Below, piece by piece: positions 8,281 through 16,374 of a stretch of 32,446 nt of DNA. Each line of letters opens with the position of its first letter. Positions within the stretch are counted from its first letter, which is position 1. The notes below the pieces were generated by a model. It made no database searches. It saw only the letters and a list, made by a program, of their open reading frames with translations, and was not told where the DNA came from. This stretch comes from Hyphomicrobiales bacterium (GTDB lineage Bacteria; Pseudomonadota; Alphaproteobacteria; Rhizobiales; Rhizobiaceae), in assembly GCA_900472575.1 (NCBI GenBank), contig UCIV01000067.1, forward strand, positions 1-32,446. Direction: 5' to 3'. The position numbers and the translations under genes are program-made.

Positions 8281-8319
8281 TTGACAAGGTTCGTAGGCAT
8301 ACTTATGACATATGTCATA
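8281..8319 (+). promoter_or_regulatory. GntR gene promoter with perfect palindromic operator
   Basis: TTGACA at 8281-8286, 17 bases, and TATGAC at 8304-8309 form the promoter. The 16-base perfect palindrome TATGACATATGTCATA (8304-8319) covers the -10 box. It is 43 bases upstream of the GntR start. The related site at 3360-3375 is in the same place relative to the importer promoter. Autoregulation and co-regulation are inferred from this arrangement. Confidence 0.65.
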
Positions 8320-8362
8320 TATTAATTGCGATCGGTCCGATCGTAGAGCGTGAGGTGCCCCT

Positions 8363-9106
8363 ATGACGACGAAACCTATCCCGCAAAGCTTGGAACGCGG
8401 CAAGTTGCACATGCATATAGTGGCGAACATCGAGGCGCGAATCCTTTCCGGTGAGTTGCAGGTGGGAGAGCGCCTGCCGTCGGAGGCGGAGATCGGGCGC
8501 ATATTCGGGGTCAGCACACGGTCGGTTCGCGAAGCTCTGCAGGTGCTCGAAACAAAGGGGCTGGTTCGCCGCAAGCACGGCGAACGTGCCGAAGTTGTGA
8601 GAGACGACGTCGGCGAGTTCATGGACTCGCTTGTGACATCCGTAGGCGCTCTTTTTGCCAAGGATGCGAACTATCTCGTGCAGGCCATGGACGTTCGCCG
8701 AATGATTGAAGTCGACGTCATCGGGCGGCTTGCCGGGGGCGAAAATGCGCCGGGTACGTCCGTGACTGCAGCGCTCGACCTCATGCGCAAAGCCGTCGCG
8801 GATAACGATTTCGGGCTCTTCACCGAGGCGGATGCCGCCTTCCATCGGGCGCTGGTCCAGTCGCTAGGCAACGAGATCCTGTCTTCGTTGCATGGTAACC
8901 TGCACACGCTGATAGCCGGTGTCATCAAAGTGTCGAGCCGGGTCCCTCGCAAAACGCTGAAAGAGGGGCTCGGCGAACATGAGAAAATCCTGTCGCTGGT
9001 CGTCGCCGGCGATATGGAAGGCGCGCGCAAAGCAATGCGCGAGCACATCATCAACAGTACCGCCTATCTGGAACAGGCGATCAGAAAGTCCAAGGGAGTG
9101 GATTGA
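8363..9106 (+). CDS. GntR family regulator, FadR subfamily (FCD domain)
   Basis: The 247-aa product has an N-terminal winged helix (about residues 15-80; GERLPSEAEIGRIFGVSTRS then VREALQVLETKGLVRRKHG) and a C-terminal all-helical FCD ligand domain (about 100-235). Typical FCD residues are visible: DVRRMIEVDVIGRLA, an Asp in ADAAFHRALV, and the His of EHEKIL-like and REHIINS segments that normally bind a metal and a carboxylate effector. It sits in the middle of the catabolic genes and behind a palindromic operator, so it is the likely local repressor released by a pathway acid. The stop lies 2 bases before the RraA-like ATG. Confidence 0.9.
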   Translation: MTTKPIPQSLERGKLHMHIVANIEARILSGELQVGERLPSEAEIGRIFGVSTRSVREALQVLETKGLVRRKHGERAEVVRDDVGEFMDSLVTSVGALFAKDANYLVQAMDVRRMIEVDVIGRLAGGENAPGTSVTAALDLMRKAVADNDFGLFTEADAAFHRALVQSLGNEILSSLHGNLHTLIAGVIKVSSRVPRKTLKEGLGEHEKILSLVVAGDMEGARKAMREHIINSTAYLEQAIRKSKGVD

Positions 9107-9108
9107 CT

Positions 9109-9786
9109 ATGACGGCTTACGACTACGGGAAGGTGAACTGGAAAGCGATCGAACGTCTGTCACGGTGGTATTCCGGCGACATTCAGGATGTCATGGACAA
9201 ATACGGTGCCTATGGTTTCCTGAAAGGCATCTCGCTTTACGGTGTATTGAAGCCCGGCCAAGTGGTCTGTGGCCCCGCCCATACGGTCCGGTACGCGCCG
9301 AGCAAGCGCGTCGGCCAGCCGCAGGATGTCTACCACGGAGCGATCGACAGCGTCGTCAAGGGCGGCATTCTCATAGTCGACTCGACCTGTGCAGAAGGTT
9401 CTGGAACCGGCGAGCTGATGTCGACCGGCGCTCGTACAAGCGGTGCAGCCGCAACCGTCGTGCATGGCACGGTCAGGGATCTGGCGGAAGTGCGAAAGCT
9501 GGACTATCCGCTCTATGCCGGCGGTGTCAGCCCGGTCGGTGTCTCAGGCCGCATGGAACCGGCGGAAGCGCAAGTCGAGCTCGACATTCACGGCGTGAAG
9601 GTGCGTCCCGGAGACTTAGTCTTCGCCGATATTTCCGGCGTCGTAGTGATACCCCACGAATTGGTCGAAAAGATCGCGGATGACGCGGACAAGAATGGCG
9701 ATGCCGAAATCGCCTGCCGCCAGCGGATCCTAGCCGGAGAAAAGCTGCGTGACATCTGGCCGGTGGGTTCTACAGGGCCAGTCTAA
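9109..9786 (+). CDS. RraA-like / HMG aldolase family protein
   Basis: A 225-aa protein of the RraA/4-hydroxy-4-methyl-2-oxoglutarate aldolase fold. Members are metal-dependent aldolases or oxaloacetate decarboxylases; some only resemble the RNase E inhibitor RraA. The Glu in GTGELMSTGA and the Arg-Asp pair in HGTVRDLAEV are the expected active-site positions, and the tail has VVVIPHELVEKI. The ATG at 9109 is preferred; a TTG at 9103 overlapping the GntR stop is closer to AAGGGAG and could be used. It is coupled to the regulator gene. With the HpcH aldolase it makes two predicted oxo-acid cleaving enzymes in one cluster. Confidence 0.85.
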   Translation: MTAYDYGKVNWKAIERLSRWYSGDIQDVMDKYGAYGFLKGISLYGVLKPGQVVCGPAHTVRYAPSKRVGQPQDVYHGAIDSVVKGGILIVDSTCAEGSGTGELMSTGARTSGAAATVVHGTVRDLAEVRKLDYPLYAGGVSPVGVSGRMEPAEAQVELDIHGVKVRPGDLVFADISGVVVIPHELVEKIADDADKNGDAEIACRQRILAGEKLRDIWPVGSTGPV

Positions 9787-9800
9787 GGCCGTTGCAGAGC

Positions 9801-9841
9801 CGCGCGAAGTGTCAGCCTAACAAAGCCTGATGCTTCGCGCG
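9801..9841. repeat. Inverted repeat between RraA-like and kinase genes
   Basis: Arms CGCGCGAAG (9801-9809) and CTTCGCGCG (9833-9841) are perfect 9-base complements, with a further TCAG/CTGA pair inside (9812-9815, 9828-9831). It may be a terminator for the upstream operon, though no T-run follows, or an operator for the kinase gene. It ends just before an ATG at 9844. Confidence 0.5.
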
Positions 9842-9888
9842 AAATGAGAACCGACCTTTCGAGAGTTCAGCCAAACGGGCTTAGAATT

Positions 9889-11523
9889 ATGACCTCATTC
9901 ATCGGAATTGACGTCGGCACAGGAAGCGCCCGCGCCGGGATTTTCGACCAGCGCGGCACGCTGCTTGCGGCGCATTCGCAGGCGATCGCGACCGAAAAGC
10001 CGAAGCCGGATTTCGTCAATCAATCCTGCCGCGACATCTGGACGGCGATCTCAGCTTGCGTGAAGACGGCGATGGCGGATGCCGGGCTTGCTGCATCCGA
10101 TGTGGCCGGTATCGGGTTTGACGCCACCTGCTCGCTGGTCGTGCTGGACGGCAACGGCGAGCCGGTGACCGTCAGCCCCGGTGGTGATGACGACTGGAAC
10201 ATCATCGTCTGGATGGACCACCGCGCCATTGGCGATGCGGACCAGATCAACGCGCTGAAAAGCCCGGTTCTCGATTATGTCGGCGGCGTCATCTCGCCGG
10301 AGATGGAGACGCCGAAACTGCGCTGGCTGAAACGCGAGATGCCGCAGAGTTTCGCCCGCGCGCATGCGTTTTTCGATCTGCCCGACTGGCTGGTCCACAA
10401 GGCAACGGGTGAAGATATCCGTTCGCTTTGCAGCACCGTGTGCAAATGGACCTATCTTGGCCAGAACGGTACGAAGGGCGAGGGCTGGGACAAGGCCTAT
10501 TTCGAAAGCGCCGGGATTGCCGAACTTGGCGCGGATAATTTTCGCGCCATCGGTAACCGGTTTGCGGCACCCGGAGACAGGGTCGGTTCGCTCTCGGATG
10601 CCGCGGCCGCGGATCTTGGGCTTGCTCCGGGCACGGCCGTTGCCGCAAGCCTGATCGATGCCTATTCCGGTGCGCTCGGCACGATGGGTGTCGATCTTCG
10701 CGACGGCGCGCTCGATGACCGGTTGGCGCTGATCGCCGGCACATCGTCCTGCCATATCACAGTTAGCGAAAAACCGGCCTTCGTGCCGGGCGTCTGGGGA
10801 CCTTATTTCTCCGTCCTGCTGCCGGGTCTCTGGGCAAACGAGGCGGGACAATCGGCGGCCGGTGCGCTGATCGACAGGGTGATCGAAGGCCATGCCGCCA
10901 TTCACCAGGCGCGTGAGATAGCGAAGGCGGAAGGCATTTCCGTGTTTGCCCTTTTCGATCGCCGGCTTGAGGCGATGGCTGATGACGGCGAGACGGCCAC
11001 GCTGACCAAATCTCGGCATGTGCAGCCGGATTTTCACGGCAATCGTTCGCCACTAGCGGACCCGTTGCGCAAGGGCGGTATTACCGGCCTGTCGCTCGAC
11101 CGTGGGCTGGACGATCTGGCGCTCGATTATCTCGCGACGCTGCAGGCGTTGGCTTACGGCACACGCCATATCATCGCGGAGATGCGCGCCAATGGCGTTA
11201 CCGTCGATACGCTGGTCGTCAGCGGCGGGCTCGCCCAGAACAAGCTGTTTCTGCGCGAACATGCGGATGCGACGGGCTGCGCCATCGTCGTGCCGGATCA
11301 GCGCGAGCCGGTGCTGGTTGGCAGCGCCATGCTGGGCGCCGTTGCGAGCGGCCATTATGCCGACCTGCCTGCCGCCATGCGCGCCATGAGCGGCCCCGGC
11401 AGTCGCATTTCTCCGCGCGGGGGCGAGATCGCCACCTATCACGACCGCAAATATCATGTCTTCCGCCGCATGCAGGAGGACTTTGTTGCCTATGCCGAGC
11501 TGATGGCCGGCGCTGATCATTGA
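9889..11523 (+). CDS. FGGY family pentulose kinase (D-ribulokinase-like)
   Basis: The 544-aa protein has the sugar-kinase fold: N-terminal phosphate motif IGIDVGTGSARAGIFDQRG, the segment GFDATCSLVVLDGNGEPVTV and WNIIVWMDHRA characteristic of the eukaryote-like pentulose kinase branch (TIGR01315 type). It also has the C-terminal adenosine motif VVSGGLAQNKLFLRE. It would phosphorylate a ketopentose such as D-ribulose with ATP in the cytosol. The frame is open from an ATG at 9844, but 9889 (MTSFIGIDVG) matches family length; neither start has a good ribosome site. It is followed after 17 bases by the isomerase-like gene, a natural isomerase-kinase pair. Substrate identity is inference. Confidence 0.85.
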   Translation: MTSFIGIDVGTGSARAGIFDQRGTLLAAHSQAIATEKPKPDFVNQSCRDIWTAISACVKTAMADAGLAASDVAGIGFDATCSLVVLDGNGEPVTVSPGGDDDWNIIVWMDHRAIGDADQINALKSPVLDYVGGVISPEMETPKLRWLKREMPQSFARAHAFFDLPDWLVHKATGEDIRSLCSTVCKWTYLGQNGTKGEGWDKAYFESAGIAELGADNFRAIGNRFAAPGDRVGSLSDAAAADLGLAPGTAVAASLIDAYSGALGTMGVDLRDGALDDRLALIAGTSSCHITVSEKPAFVPGVWGPYFSVLLPGLWANEAGQSAAGALIDRVIEGHAAIHQAREIAKAEGISVFALFDRRLEAMADDGETATLTKSRHVQPDFHGNRSPLADPLRKGGITGLSLDRGLDDLALDYLATLQALAYGTRHIIAEMRANGVTVDTLVVSGGLAQNKLFLREHADATGCAIVVPDQREPVLVGSAMLGAVASGHYADLPAAMRAMSGPGSRISPRGGEIATYHDRKYHVFRRMQEDFVAYAELMAGADH

Positions 11524-11540
11524 TTTGAGGGATGAGGAAC

Positions 11541-13146
11541 ATGACCAAAGAGATTGCACTTTTCGCCAGCGGCGACCTTCGCCTTTCCGCCAACCAGCAA
11601 TGCTGGGCGACCCAGGACGCGATGGAAAAGAAACTCGGCGACGTGCTTGCCAGCCTCGGCTACACGGTGAAGCGCGCTCACGCCTACAAGCCGGAAGAAG
11701 GCCACGGTTTTCTCGCCTCGCAGCGCGAAGGCATGGATGCGTTTGCGAAGATCGATCCCAATGTGCCGGTGATCGTGGCGGAATCCGTCTGGCAGTATTC
11801 GCACCATGTGCTTGCCGGTCTCACCAGCCACAAGGGGCCGATCCTGACCGTCGCCAACTGGTCCGGCCAGTGGCCGGGTCTGGTCGGGCTGCTCAACCTC
11901 AATGGTTCGCTGACCAAGGCTGGCGTTATCTATTCCTCGCTATGGAGCGAGACTTTTGACGACGATTTCTTCCGCAGCGGTCTTTCCCAATGGCTGTCGG
12001 AAGGCACGGTCGACCATGACACGAGCCATGTGACGCCGTTCAAGGCCGGCAACGTGCCGCAGGATCTCAAGGATCTGGCGAAGGAGATCGCCAGCGACTT
12101 CCGCACCAACAAGGTCATTCTCGGTATTTTCGACGAGGGCTGCATGGGCATGTACAATGCCATCGTGCCGGATGAACTCCTGATGCCGCTCGGCATCTTC
12201 AAGGAGCGCCTGTCGCAGTCGGCGCTTTATTTCGCCACCAATCAGGTGCCGGTAGAGGAAGGCCGTGCCGTCTATCAGGACCTGCTCGCCAAGGGCATGA
12301 AGTTCCATCTCGGGACCGATCCGAAGCAGGAACTGACCGAGGACCAGGTGATCGACCAATGCCGCATGTATATCGCGGCCGTGCGTATTGCCGAGGATTT
12401 CGGTTGCGAGGCGATCGGCATCCAGTACCAGCAGGGGCTGAAGGATCTTCTGCCGGCATCCGATCTCGTGGAAGGCATCCTCAACGATGACGGTCGTCCG
12501 GATGTCAAAGGCCGCGACGGCAAGGTCATCCGCCAGGGCAAGGCGATTGTGCATTTCAACGAGGTGGATGAATGCGCCGGTCTCGACGGGCTGATGACCA
12601 ACCGCCTGCACCGGGCGCTCGGCCAGCCGGTGGAAAACACCCTGCATGACCTGCGCTGGGGCGGTGTCGATCCGACAGGTACGGTCGATGGGTTTGTCTG
12701 GGTGTTCGAGATCTCCGGTGCAGCCCCGCCGGCACATCATGAGGGTGGCTGGGCCGGATCGGACAGCCTGCGTCAGCCGCCGATGTTCTTCCCCGCAGGC
12801 GGCGGCACGTTGCGTGGTATCGCCCGGCCGGGCGAGATCGTCTGGTCGCGCATTTTCGTCGAGGACAACCGGCTGAAGATGGATATCGGCCGCGGTCAGG
12901 CCGTGTCCTTGCCGAAGGAAGAGACCGAGCGCCGGTGGAAATCCACCAACGAACAGTGGCCTATGATGCATGCGGTGCTGACCGGGGTTTCCCGCGACCA
13001 GATGATGGCGCGGCCACAAGGCCAACCACATCCAGGTGGTCTACGCGAACTCGGCGACGGAAGCGGATCGGGCAGCGCTTGCCAAGGCAGCACTTGCGGC
13101 GGAACTCGGGATCGAGGTCAATTTCTGCGGCATCGATTTGGGCTGA
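11541..13146 (+). pseudogene. L-fucose/arabinose isomerase-like gene with a 3' frameshift
   Basis: Residues 1 to ~490 are a good match in style to the fucose isomerase family: ILGIFDEGCMGMYNAI holds the expected metal-binding Glu, and HFNEVDECAGLDGLMTNRL a second acidic patch. Start ATG 11541 follows GAGGAAC. At 13012-13013 an extra G shifts the frame. Removing it restores MMARHKANHIQVVYANS and a tail ending NFCGIDLG with stop TGA 13144-13146. As it stands translation runs in the wrong frame to 13208 with a Gly/Ser-rich tail (DGSGSGSACQGSTCGG). The lost tail probably carries the C-terminal histidine of the active site, so activity would be lost. Sequencing error remains possible. Intact, it would feed the adjacent kinase with a ketose. 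Confidence 0.8.
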
Positions 13147-13235
13147 ACTTCAGCAAGCGCTCCTGCTATTTCGTGATCCCTTCGAGAATTAATCGAGGGT
13201 GCAACTAGCGTCGACCATGTAGAGACGATCATACT

Positions 13236-14396
13236 TCACAGAAGCCTCGCTGCGCGCCCACTTCGCCGCGTCGCGTTATTGTAATAGCTCGACGCCTGCT
13301 GCACCGAGCGATGCCGTGACTGCTCCATTGCCTCAGGAAGCGGAATGCCGCGATTGGCAGCCTCGGTCAGGTATCCCGACCGCAAGCCGTGCGCCGAATA
13401 CTCCCCCGGCTCCAAGCCGGCCATCGCCGCCCGCTGCTTGACGATATCGTTGACCGATTTCGGATCCAGCACCCGCTTGGACACATTGCCCCAGCGATCG
13501 ACTTTTCGAAACACAGACCCTGCGTCGATTTTCGCTGCTGTCATCCAGGCATTGAGCGCCTCGACCGGCCGGCCGGTAAGATAGACGACCTCGTCGTGAT
13601 CGGCACCGGATGTTTTTGTCCGTCCGAGATGAATGGCAAGCGAGGGCAGGGGAGGGCCGTCCGCGACAACGACCGGCGGTTCGGCCGACAGCTGCTCGCA
13701 GAGCAAGCCGGCAATCTCACTGCGCCGACGGCCACCGGAGGCAAACGCCACCATCAGGATCGCCCGGTCACGGAGATCGCGCAGACTGCCGCTCGCACAG
13801 GTCGCCAGCAGCTTTGCCAGCACATCGCCGGTGATCGCCTTGGCGCTTTTTCGTTTACGCGGCCGCGGCGTGGCTCGAACGGCAAGGCGCATCGCAGACT
13901 TGAGGGCAGGGGAGGCGAAGGCGCCGATCAGCCCGCGCCTTTTCGTCAGCGTCGACCAGGTGGCCAGCCGTCGGCGCACGGTGTCGGGTGCATGCGGGCC
14001 GGTCACCTTCAGAAACCCCTGGCCGCGGAGATTTTGCTCTACGTCCGCCGGCATGCCGTGATCCGGATCGGTTTCGCGCTCCTGCGGATCCCACAGATGA
14101 TGTGCGACAAATTTCAGCAGCAACGCTTCCGGCGCCGGCCAAGGCAAAGACTTTCCCGTGGCTGCCAGCGACCACGCCTGCAGATAAGCCAGATCGGAGG
14201 TAAGCGCGCGAAGCGTGTTTTCACCCATGCCTTCGTTGACGAGATGGCGCAGGGTTTCGACATCCTGGTCGGTCAACAGCTCGGCGAGCTCGTCGCGACG
14301 CTCCATCGGCAGGACGGCAGCGATCGTGTCGAGCTCTGCGATCCGTCCCTCAACGGTAGAAAGATCCTGAGCGGACTTGCGGGACTTTGCCATCAT
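13236..14396 (-). CDS. Tyrosine-type site-specific recombinase/integrase
   Basis: The 386-aa protein carries a full tyrosine recombinase catalytic set: Arg ~224 in GGRRRSEIAGL, Lys261 in LGRTKTSG, His336 and Arg339 in SAHGLRSGYL, His362 in SRHRSVQQ and the nucleophile Tyr371 or Tyr372 (SSYYNNATRR). The N-terminal ~180 residues form the core-binding region. The start ATG at 14396 (or the next ATG, 14393) overlaps the stop of the upstream small gene, so the two are coupled. It would cut and join DNA at a specific attachment site. It lies 27 bases from the end of the frameshifted isomerase readthrough frame, so it may mark an island edge. No tRNA or attachment repeat was recognised. Confidence 0.9.
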   Translation of the reverse strand: MMAKSRKSAQDLSTVEGRIAELDTIAAVLPMERRDELAELLTDQDVETLRHLVNEGMGENTLRALTSDLAYLQAWSLAATGKSLPWPAPEALLLKFVAHHLWDPQERETDPDHGMPADVEQNLRGQGFLKVTGPHAPDTVRRRLATWSTLTKRRGLIGAFASPALKSAMRLAVRATPRPRKRKSAKAITGDVLAKLLATCASGSLRDLRDRAILMVAFASGGRRRSEIAGLLCEQLSAEPPVVVADGPPLPSLAIHLGRTKTSGADHDEVVYLTGRPVEALNAWMTAAKIDAGSVFRKVDRWGNVSKRVLDPKSVNDIVKQRAAMAGLEPGEYSAHGLRSGYLTEAANRGIPLPEAMEQSRHRSVQQASSYYNNATRRSGRAARLL

Positions 14397-14680
14397 TCCA
14401 CAGCCGCCTGGGGCCGCCAGCGCGCAATCACCTGCTCGATTTCGCTGCGGTACTCGTAGAGGTAAACCACATCTTCCTCACGCGCGAGCCAGGTAAAGAT
14501 CGTCGCCATGTCCTCGGAAACTTCGCGATCGACATTGGCCAGATCTGTCAGGTCGAAGCCGCCGTGCTCTTCGGCATTCCACCAGGCGAGCAGAAAGTTC
14601 GCCACCCGCCGGCCCTGGCCAGAATCCTGATGGGCGATGTTGCGCAGCTTTTCGAGCGCGAAGCGGATGCGATCTTCCAT
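14393..14680 (-). CDS. Small conserved protein, DUF7673-like, partner of the integrase
   Basis: The 95-aa product starts MEDRIRFALEKLRNIAHQDS and has GQGRRVANFLLAWWNAEEHG followed by GGFDLTDLANVD, a pattern I associate with the small domain DUF7673 (from memory, not searched). The ATG at 14680 is chosen, with AAGG about 10 bases upstream; a TTG at 14746 would add 22 poorly protein-like residues. Its stop overlaps the recombinase start (TGATG), so both are made from one message. Soluble, helical, tryptophan-rich; function unknown. Co-conservation with integrases would suggest a mobility or plasmid role. Confidence 0.7.
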   Translation of the reverse strand: MEDRIRFALEKLRNIAHQDSGQGRRVANFLLAWWNAEEHGGFDLTDLANVDREVSEDMATIFTWLAREEDVVYLYEYRSEIEQVIARWRPQAAVE

Positions 14681-14750
14681 AAACAATGCCTTGTTTGGCG
14701 ATGAAGGGGTGGCTCGGGTAGGCCAGTTGTACGCAGTATCAGGCAACTTC

Positions 14751-14763
14751 GTCTCAACGAGAC
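14751..14763. repeat. Short perfect palindrome in a divergent promoter region
   Basis: GTCTC-AAC-GAGAC lies between two diverging genes (starts 14680 minus, 14784 plus). It could be an operator for the integrase operon. No regulator is linked to it and 13 bases is short, so chance is possible. Confidence 0.3.
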
Positions 14764-14783
14764 ATCAACGTCTTTGCCGGCTG

Positions 14784-15152
14784 ATGAATGTAGAACTTGT
14801 CTTTCGCCAATGGCGCGGCCGACCGATGCTGCTACAATTCGTTGAACGGGAGGAGATGCCAGTGCCTGAATGGCCCAAAGACAAGCTTTTGAGGACCGGA
14901 TCCGATCTGCCGATGGCGGAACGCATCCGGCGATACCAGCACAACATTCGCACCATCCGGGCGTCGGGCTGCGTTGTGCCGACATTCTCTATGGTTGATA
15001 CGCTTGATCCGGCCGAAATCGAGATCTGGTTCGCCGACAAGGCTTTTACGACGGATCGACTGGACCGACTGATGCGGAGAATTGCCGGCCTTCCTGCCGA
15101 AACCGAATTTCCCAGCCTGCTCATCCCTCTTGAAAAAGACCGCGAACCGTAA
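14784..15152 (+). CDS. Conserved-looking hypothetical protein, 122 aa
   Basis: Begins MNVELVFRQWRGRPMLLQFV at ATG 14784. Later in-frame starts exist at 14826 and 14859, the last directly behind GGGAGGAG, so the N-terminus is uncertain. The core (WPKDKLLRTGSDLPMAERIR, then QHNIRTIRASGCVVPTFS and IEIWFADKAFTTDRLDRLMR) is mixed alpha/beta with no membrane segment. I do not recognise a family. It diverges from the integrase operon and may be cargo of the same element. Confidence 0.6.
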   Translation: MNVELVFRQWRGRPMLLQFVEREEMPVPEWPKDKLLRTGSDLPMAERIRRYQHNIRTIRASGCVVPTFSMVDTLDPAEIEIWFADKAFTTDRLDRLMRRIAGLPAETEFPSLLIPLEKDREP

Positions 15153-15250
15153 AGAGTGAAGTCACCGGCGCACGCCACGGGGTCGTGCCTGTTCGCTCGA
15201 GTGAGATTGATCACCGCTCCCATCAAACCATCCGTGACAGCGTGACAAGA

Positions 15251-15667
15251 TCAGTCGCCATGGGCAAACGGCCCCAGCACCGGAACCCCTTCCTTGCGGG
15301 CAGCACCGGCCAGTTTTCGGTTGAGCGTGGCAAGCGGAAGGCTACGGTTAAGCGCAAGCGCCAGATAGGCTGCGTCATAGGCGCTCAACCCGTGACTTGC
15401 CGATAGCAGCAGGACATAGCCGTCACCGCCAATGCCGGCATCGTCGAGCGGCAGCCGGCGTACCCGTTCCATGTTGACCAGCGCGGCGCCGGCGGCAATC
15501 CGGCCCCGACGCTCGGACATCGCCAGAATGTTGCCGATTTCGAAGAAGAACAGCGACGGGACAGGGCAGGGGGCGTCGATCGTCGCGATCACAGCCTCGG
15601 CCGCGTCAGAAAACTCTTCCGGCAGCAGCCAGGCGGCCGCCATCGAGGCATCGATAACGAAAGACAT
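15251..15667 (-). CDS. PIN-domain toxin, VapC-like
   Basis: A 138-aa PIN-domain protein, the usual RNase toxin of VapBC pairs. Acidic site residues visible are Asp6 (VIDASM), Glu43 (FFFEIGN) and Asp98 (GLSAYDAAYLALA). The fourth position, normally Asp in LATLD-type segments, reads Asn116 (LATLNRKLAG), so catalysis may be weaker, though three acids suffice in some members. Its ATG shares one base with the antitoxin stop (TGATG), a coupled pair. It would cut RNA when the antitoxin is degraded. Confidence 0.88.
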   Translation of the reverse strand: MSFVIDASMAAAWLLPEEFSDAAEAVIATIDAPCPVPSLFFFEIGNILAMSERRGRIAAGAALVNMERVRRLPLDDAGIGGDGYVLLLSASHGLSAYDAAYLALALNRSLPLATLNRKLAGAARKEGVPVLGPFAHGD

Positions 15668-15906
15668 CAGCGGCGGCCTTCGTCACGCCACGATAGGATC
15701 TCGTCATGGGTCGAAGCGGTAGCTTTGAGGCGGGCGGCACGAACTTCGGCGAGCAGCAGCTGCAGGTCGTTTTCCCTCGCGATGCGGGTCACGCGCGCGA
15801 TTGGATCATTGCCGCGGGCGATAACAAAGTCCTCGCCGGCCTCGACGCGCGCCAACAGGTCGGACAAATGGGTTTTTGCTTCGGAAATCTTGACGGTGGT
15901 CGTCAT
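15667..15906 (-). CDS. Phd/YefM-type antitoxin, partner of the VapC-like toxin
   Basis: The 79-aa product begins MTTTVKISEAKTHLSDLLAR and continues VEAGEDFVIARGNDPIARV, a clear Phd/YefM fold that dimerises and binds its own promoter. The C-terminal ~30 residues (VRAARLKATASTHDEILSW) would wrap the toxin. It is first in the operon and overlaps the toxin start by one base. Autorepression is expected for the family; a GATAAG-N5-CTTATC repeat lies about 85 bases upstream (15989-16005) and may or may not be the operator. Confidence 0.88.
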   Translation of the reverse strand: MTTTVKISEAKTHLSDLLARVEAGEDFVIARGNDPIARVTRIARENDLQLLLAEVRAARLKATASTHDEILSWRDEGRR

Positions 15907-16374
15907 CGCTGCGGGCCTCGATTTTGGCTTCAGGCACCAGAATAAGAGCCTCTCCGATCCTGGTCAAGCGGTTGGTCTAGTCACTTCCGATAAGCGATAC
16001 TTATCATGGGAGTTGCAGCATTGTTTAACCCCAGTGCCCATGCAGCAATGCAATGAATATTCAGATTGCGCCGGGTTGTACTTACTAGACCAGACCGTCG
16101 TTTTCACTCGTCCCTCGGCAACGTGGATGATAATCGTGGGCACCTTAGGCATTAGAAGGGACAGGATCTTTTAGTCTCAAGGCAGAGCGCGCCTACGGCC
16201 GGCCGCTGGATGTCCAGCGGAGGGCAAGTCGCCTTTTCTCATGGTCCACTGTTCCATCTACCGCAAAAGCATGGCTACAACTCCAGGATCGATCTCGCTC
16301 ACACGCGAAAAGATCTGATCTGAGGTCAGGAATTTCCTGGGCGCTGACGTGGGTGATCAAATGAAGGGGATGAA
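15907..16374. other. Intergenic region with inverted repeats, no gene
   Basis: No gene is supported. It holds GATAAG-N5-CTTATC (15989-16005) and a widely spaced pair TGGTCTAGT (15973-15981) and ACTAGACCA (16084-16092). These may be binding sites or remnants of a lost insertion. Confidence 0.35.

Noticed and set aside
10051..11037. 328-codon minus-strand frame under the kinase
   Set aside because: Antisense of the FGGY kinase in high-GC DNA; no family motifs.
13389..14459. 356-codon plus-strand frame under the integrase
   Set aside because: Antisense of a recombinase with all catalytic residues; composition is Arg/His-rich shadow type.
15973..16092. Widely spaced TGGTCTAGT / ACTAGACCA inverted pair
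   Set aside because: Nine bases over 120 bases with no gene between; it could be chance and no IS is visible.
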